Shown here piece by piece: positions 21,786 through 34,350 of a DNA stretch of 64,000 nt. Each line of letters begins with the position of its first letter. Positions within the stretch are counted from its first letter, which is position 1. Position numbers and translations under genes: made by a program. The notes beneath the pieces were generated by a model, which saw only the letters and a list, made by a program, of their open reading frames with translations, made no database searches and had not been told where the DNA came from. Location: assembly GCA_025200525.1 (NCBI GenBank), contig CM045767.1, forward strand, positions 9,159,273-9,223,272. The letters are read 5' to 3'. The stretch is from Camellia lanceoleosa. Lineage: Eukaryota > Streptophyta > Magnoliopsida > Ericales > Theaceae.

Positions 21786-22650
21786 TGTGGGTAAGGAATA
21801 TGAAGGTATGGACAAATCAAGTCAGAATCAAGTTGGCGAGAGTCAAATATGAAGTCAGCATAAGGGTAATGACAGCAACATAAGGAGGGGTCGCAGCATA
21901 CTACTGACATTGAGTCTGTAGAAAGTAATAAGGCTGATGAGAGTGATAATGCATAGAGTGAGAACAATTTTTTGGGTGATGAGCAAAGAACATATAATGA
22001 CTTATCTTAGGAGTTGAACTATCTAGTTAGTGAAGAATATAGTAATACTGACACTTCTGATGATGGTGCAAACGAAAGTGATGACCAAAGTTGGCTGTAT
22101 GAAAACATAGAGGATCCCAATGATGACATATTTGATGAAACCTCACACAGAAGAACAGAAGGACTACCACCTACAGTCAATGAAGCAGATGATGTTGGTT
22201 GGTATATACATCCTGATAATGATAATGAACTGATTAATCTAAAACGGTCATCAGATGAGGAAGATGAGGCAGATAATGGATACCCTAAATACAAAGAAGT
22301 GATGATAAAGGATCCCATCCCAAACTTGTAGTTGGAATGAAGTTTTCCAGTCCCCAAGTTTTTAGAGAGTATTTGAGGGAGTGCAATGTAATCAATGGTT
22401 ATGATATAAGGTACATCAGAAATGAGAGTGCTAGGATCACTATTGTTTGTAGGCATAACTGTAGTTGGAGGATACATGCCTCTTCATTAAGGGGAACCAC
22501 AACCTTTCAGATCAAAACTCTATGAGGGAAAAATACATATGGGAGGCATTACAACAACAAACAAGCCAACTCTAAGTACTTGGGAAAGAAGTTTATAGAT
22601 AAGGTGAGAGATAATCCTAACATTAACGTAGTAATGCGCTTCACACTCGT
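21786..22650 (+). pseudogene. N-terminal fragment of a Mutator-like (MULE) transposase
   Basis: The open piece 22014-22331 is very acidic (Asp/Glu/Ser), as in the N-terminus of MURA-like proteins. After a stop at 22329-22331 it runs on through 22337-22525 with the MuDR DNA-binding block: FSSPQVFREYL, then YIRNESARITIVC and CSWRIHASSLRGTTTFQIKTL. This is the C-x-W-x-I pattern of the MULE zinc-finger region. A TGA at 22523-22525 and earlier stops break it, and it fades out at about 22650 without the catalytic part. The second retroelement LTR cuts its left side. It cannot encode a working transposase. Confidence 0.78.
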
Positions 22651-22878
22651 AGTCATGCGCTAGCGTATTGCCAGGTATTGCTAGTGGGCTCCTCGAAAAG
22701 CTCATTTGGGCTTTTCCTTCTTTTTAGGCTGATGTTTAATTCCTTTGGGCTTGGGCCAATATTTTATCTCTCCACAATTTGAATATAATAATATATTATA
22801 GACTAATTGGAATACAAGTACTTGAAAGAAAATTTCCTAATAAATTTTCTTAAAAAATTATGAGTTAAATTAAAATAT

Positions 22879-23221
22879 GGGTAAATTACATTGACACCCC
22901 CTACGGTTTGGTCCAATTACATCCTACCTCCTGACGTTTTGGAAATTACATTCCCACCCTTGTGGTTAATAGTCTCATTTCACAAATCTCCTACTTATAT
23001 AAAAGGCAACAACTACTAGTAGAAAAACAAAGAAAATTACATCCAAACAAAAAAAAAAAACAGAGAAAGTAAAGCAAAGTAAAAAAAGAGAAAGTGCATG
23101 AGTTTAATATCTTTATTTCTTCCAAATAATTACAATAATAGGAGGTTAGTGTAATTTCCCAAACATCAAGGGGTGATACGTATTAAACCCAAACCTTAAG
23201 GGGTGTAAGTGTAATTTACCC
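22879..23221. mobile_element. Mutator-type MITE, 343 bp
   Basis: Ends gggtaaattacattgacacc at the left and the inverse, ending gtgtaatttaccc, at the right. It is flanked by ttaaaatat (22870-22878) and ttaaaataa (23222-23230), an 8 of 9 match. Nine-base duplications fit the Mutator superfamily. Non-coding. Confidence 0.8.
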
Positions 23222-23236
23222 TTAAAATAAATTATT

Positions 23237-24641
23237 GAGTAAATTACACAGACACCCCCTGAGGGTTATATTTACTACAGTTCCCCCCTCATCTTTTGAA
23301 AATTACATCTCCCCCCTTGAGATTTAAAGTTTCATTACAGATTCCCCCCTTAACAATTTAATTTTTTTAAATACCAATTGCCCCCTCGGTTGGTATTAGT
23401 TGGAAAAAAAAATTCATTGAAAAAAAAAATCATTGGAAAAAAAATAAATTGAAAAAAAAAATTGTTAGTAAAATTTTTAAATTTCTGTTTAAAAACTAAC
23501 ATAAACTCATTTTTTAAATTTACTTTTTTTCCTAAAATTTACAAATTGAGACAACTATTTATAAACCAAAAAAATTATCAAATAAGTTTTTATGACAGTT
23601 TTTAAAAATTTTGTAAATATAAATTGAAAATTGAAAACGAAATAGTTACCAAACAGGTTTTAGATGGTAAAAATGTCGTAAAATTAACAAATAATTAAAT
23701 AAGTTATTAACGTAAGAGATGACTTATTAAAAGATTCTTAAGCTATGTATGATTTGATTTTTAGAATTTTTTCTTAAAGATTAAAAATTAATCTAGTTAA
23801 GAAATTAAAAATAATTATTATTTTTATATAATTTTTATCTTTCGAGTGGTTAGAAATATTTTTTACAAATTAAATTGAAACAGCCATACGTATGTATATA
23901 ACCTGCCAAAAAGTTAAAATGATAATTATTTTTTACCCTTAAATGATAATTATTTTTTATTTTTTATTTCTTAACCAAATTAATTTTAAATTTTAAAAAA
24001 AATATTCTAAAAATCAAACCATACATAGCCTAAGAATCTTTTTGATAAGTCATTTCTTACGTTGGTAATTTATTTAATTATTTGTTAATTTTATGACATT
24101 TTTACCATCTGAGACCTATTTGGTAATCATTTCATTTTCAGTTTTTAATTTATATTTATAAAAATTTAAAAAACTGTCATAAAAACTTATTTGACAAATT
24201 TTTTGGTTTATAAATGGTTGTTTCAGTTTGTAAATTTGAGGAAAAAACTTAAATTCAAAAAATGAGTTTACGTTGGTTTTTAAATAAAAATTTAGAAATT
24301 TTACTAGCAAAATTTTTTTCAATTAATTTTTTTTTTCAAATAATTTTTTTCCCAATTAATTTTTTTTTTCAATGAAGTTTTTTTTTTCCAACTAATACTA
24401 ACCGAGGGGGCAGTTGGTAATGCTACTTTAAACCTTAGGGAGGAGATTATAATTTTTAAAATGTGAGGGGTGTCAATATAATTGACCCAATGGGGGGAAA
24501 ATTGGTATTTAAAAAAATTAAATTGCTGAGGGGGGAATCTGTAATGAAACTTTAAACTTCAGGGGGGGAGATGTAATTTTTAAAATGTGAGGGGGAATTG
24601 TAATCAACATAAACGTCAGGGGGTGTCAGTGTAATTTACCC
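23237..24641. mobile_element. long foldback element of the same family, 1405 bp
   Basis: Nearly the whole element is an imperfect inverted repeat with arms of about 650-700 bp. For instance actaatactaaccgaggggg near 24390 mirrors the sequence near 23385, and catacatagcctaagaatct near 24022 mirrors that near 23735. It is bounded by a perfect 9-bp direct repeat TAAATTATT (23228-23236 and 24642-24650). The ends match those of the MITE at 22879-23221. No coding capacity. It starts only 15 bp from the neighbouring MITE. Confidence 0.88.
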
Positions 24642-24650
24642 TAAATTATT

Positions 24651-26430
24651 TGATATGTTCCAAATACTTATGTTCCACTTAGTCTAAATTATTTTTTTAT
24701 GTTTCAATAAATCTGATGAGTGAAATAATTGCCAAAATATCCCTAATAATAATAGGCGCGTGTTAATATTCACATTGACAGTGTAAATGTTCCCTAATAT
24801 GAATATTCACACTATTAATATCACATTCACATTGTCACATTATATTTTTTTATTTTATAAAATTACATATTCAAGGAGATCTAATTTGATAGATCTTATT
24901 AACTAGGTTTCAAAAATATAAATTTCATAAAAAATAAATGTGTACAACAAAAATTATGAATTTTTAAAGTTTAATATATAAAAAGTCCAAAATAATGAAC
25001 ATCAAGTTACTAAGGGTTCAAAAATTGTTTGTAAGAAAAAAATTGTTTATAAAATACCTTAAATATGAGAATTAGGATTTTGTGGATCAAATACCATAAT
25101 ATAAGAATATGTTATAGTCTAATTGGGCTACACCTCTTGAAAAAGAATTTTCTAATAAATTATCCTAAATTCGTTTGATTTTGAGTTTAAAAAAATAATC
25201 TTTTGAGTTTTTAATACGTTTTATTTTTGTTTTTAGTGAATTTTTTAATATTTTAATTAAAAAATTTCAATTTTTTAGATCTTAAAAACTAAAATATTAT
25301 TAAAATTGACCAAAATTCATTTTCAAATGTCTACTCTAATTTATGTTAACATAAAAAATGCATTATATGAAATTTATTAATCTTTTTTAATAATTTTAAA
25401 ATTATTTAACATATATTATCATTATCGAAAATTGTTTATTTTTGATTTTAACAAACTTAGTGGGTGTTTGGCATACACTTAAAAAAAAAAAAAAATTTTG
25501 AACTTTTTTTGAATTTAGTGGCTTTTTGCAAAAAATATTTCAATTTTTTTTAACTTACCAACCTGTCTTGTGTAGACAAATCTAAAATGTACAAAAAAAA
25601 TATGAAAAAAAAAAAATCTAATAAACGTAAATCAATTTTAAGCTACGCTAATCCTTGTTTGGGAGGTGAGAAAATAGTTAAAAAGTCAAAAAATTATTTA
25701 AAAAATCAATTATTCTATTTATGTTTTTTAGGAGCAACTATATTCATGTGGGAGTTGGAAAAAAAAAATTACAAAATTCAAATGAAAGACTCTCCATGTG
25801 TTAGTAATTTTTTTTTTCCAATTCTTACATGAATGTAATTTTCCTTTTTTTTACACGTCTTTGTTATAAAAATAAAAAATAAAAAAAACACACAAAGCAT
25901 TCGTTTGGTATATTGGTTGAGTTGACTTTTTGACTAAAATAGTTACAAAATAGGCTAAAAAATTAATAAGACAAAGGCTTAATTTGGGAACTTTGTTAAA
26001 AGTTAATTTTTAGCTTTTAACCTATTTTGAATCGCATCACCTCTCTACTTTTTTTTACACGTTTTTTTTTATAAAAAAAAATACTAAAAAAAGTTTTAAA
26101 AAATTAATTTTTAACCAATTTTTCAAAATAATCTAAAATATCGCATCAAAATTATAATTATTTTATTTTATTTCAAAAAAATTTAAAAATTTATTTCAAA
26201 TAAAATTTTTTAATCTTAAATTAAAAAATTAAAAAATCAATTCCCATCCCAAAAGAAATCCATTCCCAACTCCGAAGCATGGAACGCCGCGAGGCCAACG
26301 CGCACGTTTGACACAAAACGAAAAAAGACGAACGCACCGAATTGGCCACGTTGTTATTAGCCGCCACTTCTGCTCCAGCTGTTGTTGGCGCGTCCCAATG
26401 GAATGGGTTCGAAGCCCATTTCAATAATAT
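24651..26430. other. AT-rich intergenic DNA without genes
   Basis: Long A and T runs. Repeated words like aaaaagtcaaaaaattat around 25670-25710 resemble ends of MITEs elsewhere in the window. One island of normal composition at 26270-26410 could be a worn gene fragment (minus-strand frame 26221-26424) but has no recognisable content. Confidence 0.4.
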
Positions 26431-26431
26431 A

Positions 26432-26659
26432 AGCTGTTCGTATTTTAAAATATATTAAGTATAATATATTTATAAAAAGTTAAGTTGATCAGATTTTTAT
26501 TTTATTTTATGTTTATGTCTATAAAAATAAATAATAATTTAATTTAAAATATTAAAATAAATATAAATGTGAGTGGATAAAAGAGTAAATGATATCCGAT
26601 TAATTTGATTTTTTACAAATATATTCTACTTAATATATTCTAAAATATGAACAGTTCGG
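26432..26659. mobile_element. MITE with about 50-bp terminal inverted repeats
   Basis: The left end agctgttcgtattttaaaat and the following 30 bases are the inverse of the right end ...tattctaaaatatgaacagtt with few mismatches. No coding capacity. The target duplication is not clear, so the superfamily is left open. Confidence 0.7.
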
Positions 26660-26756
26660 ATTATCAAAATTGACTCTAAAATGAGCCTATTTAAGTGCAC
26701 AACAGTGGCTGTTGTTCGCATAGCTGTCACCCCAAATCCGTCCCAATGACTTTTAG

Positions 26757-27771
26757 GTATGGGTGCGACTCGGGCTGGTTCGATCGGGTTGAGAGGTTGT
26801 TCAAGTCCAATCCAAGTTATGCTGAGATCTGCCCATGCCCGCCCAAGTTTGAATTGTAATCCGAGATTGCCTGTCCAAGCCCGACCCGAGTTAAACTCGA
26901 ATTGTCCGAATTGCCTGAATTGTATTTTTTATTTATTTATTTTTTTGCAGCTACATTATTAAATTATTAAAATTTGACTTTATTTACATTTTTTTTATAT
27001 ATAAAAAATTATTAATACCATCAAAACAAATAATTTATATAATATAAGAGAGATGTCGCTATAGTAGTTTTTATAATTTATGAGTGAAAATAAAAAAAAA
27101 ACTAAATTATGTTATTTGTATATATAATATAATTCAATATGATTTAATAATCTAAATTACTTTAACATCATGTAATGACTAATAATTTATATATATATTT
27201 AATATTTTTATATATCTATATATGTATAATTCCGGTTTTGAATTGCTCGGGTTGTTTGATGTCTTTATCCTCCGAATTGCCTGAATTGTATTTTTTATTT
27301 ATTTATTTTTTTGCAGCTACATTATTAAATTATTAAAATTTGACTTTATTTACATTTTTTTTATATATAAAAAATTATTAATACCATCAAAACAAATAAT
27401 TTATATAATGTAAAAGAGATGTCGCTATAGTAGTTTTTATAATTTATGAGTGAATAAAAAAAAAGTAAATTATGTTATTTGTATATATAATATAATTCAA
27501 TATGATTTAATAATCTAAATTACTTTAACATCATGTAATGACTAATAATTTATATATATATTTAATATTTTTATATATCTATATATCTATAATTCCGGTT
27601 TTGGATTGCTCAGGTTATTTGATGTCTTTATCCAAACCTGTCCAAATTTAATTCGGGCTTCTGAATTTTTACCCAAGCTCGTTCCGAATTTGAAAATATC
27701 TAGTCCAAGTCCTAAAAAAATTCGGGCTGGATTCAGGTTGCTCGGGTTGAACCCGCCCAAGTTACACCCCT
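26757..27771. mobile_element. hAT-like non-autonomous element with an internal tandem duplication
   Basis: The ends resemble imperfect TAGGGGTG inverted repeats rich in cgggttg, common in plant hAT elements. Flanks acttttag (26749-26756) and acttttat (27772-27779) match at 7 of 8 bases, the hAT size. Inside, a 366-bp block starting at 26906 is repeated from 27272 to about 27636. Confidence 0.55.
26906..27636. repeat. tandem duplication, about 366-bp unit, two copies
   Basis: Both copies start ccgaattgcctgaattg and end gatgtctttatcc with only a few differences and a small indel. The near identity shows a recent duplication. Confidence 0.92.
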
Positions 27772-28229
27772 ACTTTTATGAGATGTTTTAGAAATATGAT
27801 TAAAAGTTAAAATTTTAATTTTTTTAAGAAAAAAATATGAGTTTAAAGTTGAGAAGTGATTTTTAACCCACTTTTCAAAATAAGCTTATGTCTCTACATT
27901 ACTCATTTGCAATTGTAAGTGCAACATTCATATGCCCTGCTAAAATTAAAATACTCGAATTAATCCATAGAAAACTTATCATATAAATGGAAAATGTTGA
28001 TCCATTTAATTTTAAAAATTTTTTATAAATTAATCAATCCTTTTTATTTTGAAAAGTTTTATTTATTTAATTTGATGTCATTTGAGTTTAAATGAATGTC
28101 TTTTTATGATTTATTTTTTCAATTTTCTAATTCGTTTTTGGGATGGGAATAGAAATGTGAGATATGGAAGATTCTTTTTGGGGAGTTTGTGGCTGAAGTG
28201 TTAGTTGTCGGGCGTGAAAATCTACATTT

Positions 28230-28730
28230 CTATTGTTACATTGGAGTGTTCCATTAGAGTATTATGTTTGGAAAAAAAAAAAATACTAAAAAAATTTTTG
28301 GGTGTTAAATTGACGTTTGAAAAAAATACACTAACGAGTTTTTTTGAAATGTTACGTTGTTACGTTTCAGAAAAATACACTAAAGTGTTTTTGTGTTACA
28401 TTGATTGAAGTATTACGTTTGAAAAAAGTATACTAATGAGTTTTTATAAAATGTTACGTTTTTAAGTTTGATTAAAGTACACTAAGAAGTTGTTTAATGT
28501 GTTACATTAGAGTATTACGTTTGGAAAAAACACATTACGAAATTTTTATGTGTTACATTGATTGGAGTGTTACGTTTGGCAAAAATACAATTATGAGTTT
28601 TTTTTAAGAATGTTACGTTGTTATATTTGAGAAAAGTAAACTAAGGAGTTTTTAGTGTGTTATATTTTAGTGTTATGTTTAGAAAAAATATACTAATAAG
28701 TTTTTTTAAAGTTTTACGTTTAGTAATGTT
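28230..28730. repeat. degenerate tandem repeats of about 60 bp
   Basis: Recurring words tgttacgtt, tttgaaaaaa, tacactaa and gagttttt in the same order about eight times. No coding content. Confidence 0.6.
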
Positions 28731-29447
28731 AATATTATAAAAAAAAACTCATATTTGTCTCTCAACACAAAACACACACGCTTATATTTGACCCTTTATG
28801 TAATTCACTAGAATAGGACCTTTGGGTCTATAAAAAAAAATGAAAGACCAAATAGTTTATAAGATCATTATTTGAGATTTATTGATATTTCACCCTTAAT
28901 CCATTACAAAATAAATAATTTTAATAATTTGAGCAAATAGATACAAATGTACTTTTTATAATTTACTTAAATTCAAAACGGGTGAAAGGTTACTCGACCC
29001 AATTTGATCTGCATTATACTTTTATATTTTATGCGTTAAAAAAAGATCTTTTATATTATTTATGAAATATAAAAATTGGACTTTTACTTTTTTTTATAAA
29101 AAATTAAAAAAAAAGAAGAAGGGAGAATTACACCCAAATTACACCTAGTGGTGTCAGTATAAATTATTTACAAAAAAAAAATTGATAAATATTACAAATA
29201 CTAATAATTAATATCATAATTTTTTCATTATGTGATAAATTTTTAAAAATTACCTGAATGATAATTTTTTCTAAAAACAACTGGATCCAAAATAATAAAA
29301 ATTATTAAAAAATAATTCAAAAACATACTTGTAACAAAAAGTTCAAGCCACTAAATCGATGTCCATTAACCCGTTAATCCACACACAATCACTTCAATTT
29401 GCATCGATTAATTAAGAGTTTAATCACCTTAATTAGTATCTGTTAAC
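28731..29447. other. AT-rich intergenic DNA
   Basis: Nothing recognisable apart from A/T runs. Confidence 0.4.
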
Positions 29448-29450
29448 TAA

Positions 29451-29910
29451 GGCCATGTTTGTTTAGCGGATTAGGTTGGATGGGATTGTTAGTGAAAGGA
29501 TTGTTAATGAGGGAATTAATAGTGAGGGGATTAAGTAAAAGTATGTTTGTTTTGATGATAGTGTGGGAGATAATTAGTGATGGGATTGTTAAATTATTTT
29601 TGTATAAAATAAATAAATAAATTATTTCTATATTAAAAAAAATTAAAACAAATATTAAAGTAACAAGTGCACTTGGTAAAAAAAAATGAAATTAAAAAAA
29701 TAATTTTTTTATATAAAATAGACTCAATCCCCTCACTATTTTCCTAATCCCACCCAAAATCTATCCAAGCTAATCCCTCTATGTGAGGGTATTCATAGTC
29801 CCATGGGACTACTAGTCCCCTCCTATTTTTTCCAAGCAAACATGGGCTATGTAGGGCCCACGGGATTGGTAGTCCAATCCCCCCACCTATGGAGCCAAAC
29901 AAACATGGCC
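29451..29910. mobile_element. Harbinger-like MITE, 460 bp
   Basis: Ends ggccatgtttgttt and its inverse aaacaaacatggcc, with TAA directly on both sides (29448-29450 and 29911-29913). A 3-bp TWA duplication fits PIF/Harbinger. It contains gtgaggggattaagtaaaa and gttaaattattttt, the signature shared with the elements at 47907, 53536 and 59192. Confidence 0.8.
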
Positions 29911-29913
29911 TAA

Positions 29914-30299
29914 AAGTTTAGCATCTGACTTTTTTGAAGTTAGTAATTTTTTTAGCGACAAAAAGATAAAATAGGCAAAAAAATTAATAAGACAAAATAT
30001 CATATTTAAATCATAATTATTTTATTTATTCTTTCACAAAAATTAAAAAAAAAAATTGATTGAGACCCCCTCTAATCACCACCCCCACCACCCCCCACAC
30101 ACACGTGGCGGATGGTGATTGGAGGAGAAGGAAAAAAAGAAAAAGAAAAAGAAAAAAAGAAAAACTAGTCAATCAGAGAGAGAGAGGGAGTCAAAGAGGG
30201 TACCTCCTTGAAGGAGTCCAACTCATTTTCCATAAAGAAAGGAAAATCCAACCTAAACAAATTTTTTAACTTAAGTTAAAATCTATCTATCTATCTATA
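29914..30299. other. intergenic DNA between MITE and Helitron
   Basis: AT-rich with an A/G-rich tract at 30120-30190. The plus-strand frame over it is low complexity. No gene seen. Confidence 0.35.
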
Positions 30300-33200
30300 T
30301 CTATATATTCTATAAGGAAAATGGAGGTTTTAACCCACAAGCCTTGTGAGAGTTCCAATATCTCTTCTAATTTTTTGATTTAAAAAAAAAAAAAAACCTT
30401 AACATTAATTAACTTCTCCCAACCCGCCAATCTTTTGAGAGAATTGGTCAAAACTCTCTTATAATAAAACTTTAATGCATTAAAGACAAACATTAAAAAA
30501 AAAAAAAAAAAAAAAAAAAAACGTTCTTGAAAAGTTCAGCACATTATTATTTTCAAAATATTAACTTTCAAATAATATAACTTTTGATGTAGATATCGGT
30601 TTTAAATAAAATTAATATTTTTAGAATTTTCTCATCAAGATCCATCAAATAAGATCAATGTTGGCTATGAAATTCTTTTAAAAAAAATTATTACCGTTGA
30701 CAGTAATATGTTACTCTATTTGACAATTATTTTGTTTGACAGTAACATGTTATTGTGTCTCACAGTAACATGTTATTTTGTCTCACAATAATATGTTACT
30801 CTGGTAATATTGTCTAAGAAAAAAAAAAGATATTTTATTTTGTCCTTACTTAATTATGTGTTTTCTTCTTAAAGGGCTTATGAAGTAAAATAAATTGGGC
30901 TATCCTTTTCACCAAACAAGGGTCCAATAGAGATGTTTTGACTAAATTTCCCAAGCCTAATCTAAAAAATAATAATAATTTGCATATTAAAAAAATATCT
31001 AAAACAAATATAAATTCTTATTAAAAAATAACAAGTTGTAATTGCGAAAAAAAAAAAAATTTTACATTGTGCATGTCATTAATAGTGCACAAAAAATGTG
31101 TCAAGTATTTGTATAAAGGCTTATACGTGACCACTCTCAAATTATGAAGTGAATATAAATGAAATCAAAAAATTCAGCTTTAATGACTAACAAATATTAA
31201 AAAACCCAATCATTGAAACCTAATAACTATTAATTAATAAAATTCAGCAATTGAAAGGTTCCAAACCACTTCTCTTTGTCTTCTCAAATGTTTTCTTCTT
31301 TTTTTTGTTCATGCATTCACTTTAATATTAATAGAGAATTTGATATGTGGAAAAGTGAAAGACATTAAAATTATATATTGAGTTATGTAATTGTTGTAAT
31401 GAAAAATAAATGTTGGCTTCCCCTTCTATGGAGATTTATCTGGTTATATCTCAAATTAAAATGTCAGGTGTGCTTCTACATGTTATTCTGTCTCATAGTA
31501 ACATGCTACTCTGACAATATTGTCCAAGAAAAAAAAAAAAAAATATCTTACTTTGTCCTTACTCAATTATGTATTTTCTCCTTAGAGGGTTTATGTGTTT
31601 TTCACCAAACAAAGGTTCAATAGTGGTGTTTTGACTAAATTTCCCAAGCCTAATCTTAAAAAAAAATAATTTGTATATTAAAAAAAAATCTAAAACAAAT
31701 ATAAATTCTTATTAAAAAAATAACAAGTTGTAATTGCAAAAAAAAAAAAAAAATTACACCATGCATTTCATTAATAGTGCTCAAAAAATATGTCAAGTAT
31801 TTGTGTAAAGGTTTGACATGTGACCACTCTCAAATTATGAAGTGAATATAGATGAAATCAAAGAACTCAGCTTTAATGGCTAACAAATATTAGAAACCCG
31901 ACCATTGAAGCCTAATAACTATTAATTAATAGTTTTCAGCAATTGAAAGGTCTCAAACCTCATCTTTTTATCTTCTTAAATGTTTTCTTTTTTTTTTTTT
32001 TTTTGTTCATGCATTCATTTTAATAGTAATAGAGAATTTGATGTGTGGAATATGTTTGGTTTGAGTTTTAGAGATGAGCTTTAGAAAAAAAATTTCAAAA
32101 AATTGTTTGGTTTGAGATTTTTCTCAAAAAATTTTCAAAATCACTTTCTCTCTCTTACACATCAATCAATCACTTTTTCTCTCTCATCTCTCCTTCTCAA
32201 TCACTTTTTCTCTCAAACACATCTACTCAATTACAACAAAATATCAAATCATCCTAAACTCCCAAACTTCAAAACTACTTTCAAAATATACAACTAAACA
32301 AATCAAAAAAATTTCTAAAATAACTCTCCCAAATTTTTTTCAAAAACAACTCTCCCAAAAACAAACCAAATAAGCCTACTAAAATTATATATTGAGTTAT
32401 ATAATTGTTGTGATGAAAAATAAATGCCGTCTTCCCCTATTATGGAGATTTATCTGGTTATACCTCCAATTAAAACGTTAGGTGTGCTTCTATATCATCA
32501 TTGAATGTTGCTTTTATTTTTTTAAAATACGTTGTCTCACAATTATTTATGTTTTGTGTTATGAAATTTATTACATCTGTATTTACTAAAGCTATTAGAT
32601 GGACCTAATGTAAGAAGTGTAGACTATTTCAATGTTATTCTCAAGATTAGAATTACAAAAAAATACAAAATTTATTTGTGAGTCTCACTTCTTGAAAATC
32701 CTATAATTCATTTATTTTTTATATTATATTTTATATTTAATTTCTGTACTTTTTTTTATACAGTTTTCTTTGTTTTCTTTAAAAGTTTATTTTTAAAAAT
32801 TAATAAATAAATAAGTAAACCATTTTATATTTCAAATAATTTCATTTTTGTTTTTATTTTTTATTTTTTCTTAAAGTGGTTTTAGTTTTGGGCAATTACT
32901 TACTCTCTCTTTTTTTCTTTTTCTTTTTTCTTGTATATATTGTAATTTTATACATTTTAAGTGTATGATGTTTTCACTAATACACTCGGAGATGCACTAT
33001 GAAAGAAGTATTATGCGGCAATCAAGTATGAAGAAGAAAAATAAATAAAATAATACGATGAATGTGGAGCAAAAATCAAAAATCAAAACTCCCAAAACAA
33101 GCAAGGAAACAAACAAGCAAATAGAATAGAATATTTAACAATAGACATTTGAAAATTTGTAAAAAAATTTTAAAACTTTTCTTTTTGCTAAGAAAATTCT

Positions 33201-33601
33201 ATTTGCTACTATACATAAAATGCTTTTAAAATTTTTTTTTTTAATTTTAAATTAAAACTATAGTAAATTTATGTAAGCATAATTGTTAATCACATTTTTT
33301 CACTTAATGTATAATATTATATTGATTACCTTTTTCAAATTTATTTTTTTAAGTATTTATATAGAAGTAAAAAAAATGTCATTAGGAATAAATTTTTCCT
33401 TAATTTAGTTATAAATTTTTGCCTGTACGTTATTTTTAAATTTTGAATAAAAGCAAACAAAAAATAATTGATTAAAGATATACTACATTTGTTATATTTT
33501 TTTTTTATGTGTGCAAAAAAGGAAGACATTTAAAAATAACAATTCATATATATACAAATAATTATAAACAAAACCTGTGCAAAGCACGAGTGAAACACTA
33601 G
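30300..33601 (+). mobile_element. non-autonomous Helitron 1
   Basis: It starts TCTATATATTCTATAAGG after an A and ends with a short hairpin (tgtgc-aaa-gcacga) followed by CTAG (33598-33601) before a T. These are the classical Helitron ends and A|T target. It carries no Rep/helicase frame. It shares its start (cacaagccttgtg...ttccaatatctc) and its last 650 bp with the element to its right. About 710 bp are tandemly duplicated inside (about 30745-31480 and 31480-32040), and a MITE sits at 32046-32380. Confidence 0.75.
32046..32380. mobile_element. MITE inside Helitron 1
   Basis: Bounded by tatgtttggtttgag and the inverse-like caaaccaaataagcct. The matching place in the internal duplicate (about 31340) and in Helitron 2 (about 34660) lacks it, so it inserted later. 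CT-rich centre. Confidence 0.6.
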
Positions 33602-33814
33602 TATATTATATAAGGAAAAAAGGGTTTCTAACTCACAAGCCTTGTGGAAGTTCCAATATCTCAATCTTAAATTTTTAATTTTTTGATTGAAAAAAAAACT
33701 CAACATTTATTGACTTATCCCAACCCACAAATATTTTTGACTTCTCTCATACCTACTGTCGTACCATTATGAACTTCTCCCATACACTATGGTTAGTGAT
33801 GAGATTGTTAAATT

Positions 33815-34350
33815 ATTTTTAAAAAAATCTAAAACAAATAATTTGTATATTAAAAAAATATCTAAAATAAATATAAATTCTTATTAAAAAATAACAGGTT
33901 GCAATTGCGAAAAAAGAGGGAAAAAAAAGCTACACTGTAAAAAATAATTTGTATATTAAAAAAAAATCTAAAACAAATATAAATTCTTATTAAAAAAATA
34001 ACAAATTGCAATTGCGAAAAAAAAAATACACTGTACATTTCATTAAAATCTAAAAAAAATAATTTCTGTATTAAAAAAATATCTAAAACAAATATAAATT
34101 CTTATACAAAAATGTTGCAATTGTAAAAAAAAAGAGAAAAAAAATTACACTGTGCATTTCATTAAAATCTAAAAAAAATAATTTCTGCATTAAAAACAAT
34201 CTAAAACAATGTAAACACTTATTAAAAAATAACTGATTGCAATTGCGAAAAAAAATTACACTGCAAAAAATAATTTGTATATTAAAAAAATATCTAAAAC
34301 AAATATAAATTCTTATTAAAAAATAATATGTTGCAATTGCCAAAAAAAAA
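33815..34350 (+). repeat. tandem units of about 100-125 bp in Helitron 2
   Basis: Units contain taaaaaaatatctaaaacaa, aaattcttattaaaaaataac and gcaattgcgaaaaaa in fixed order. The last word recurs near 33900, 34011, 34112, 34237 and 34333. Helitron 1 has only one unit in each of its internal duplicates. Confidence 0.8.
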
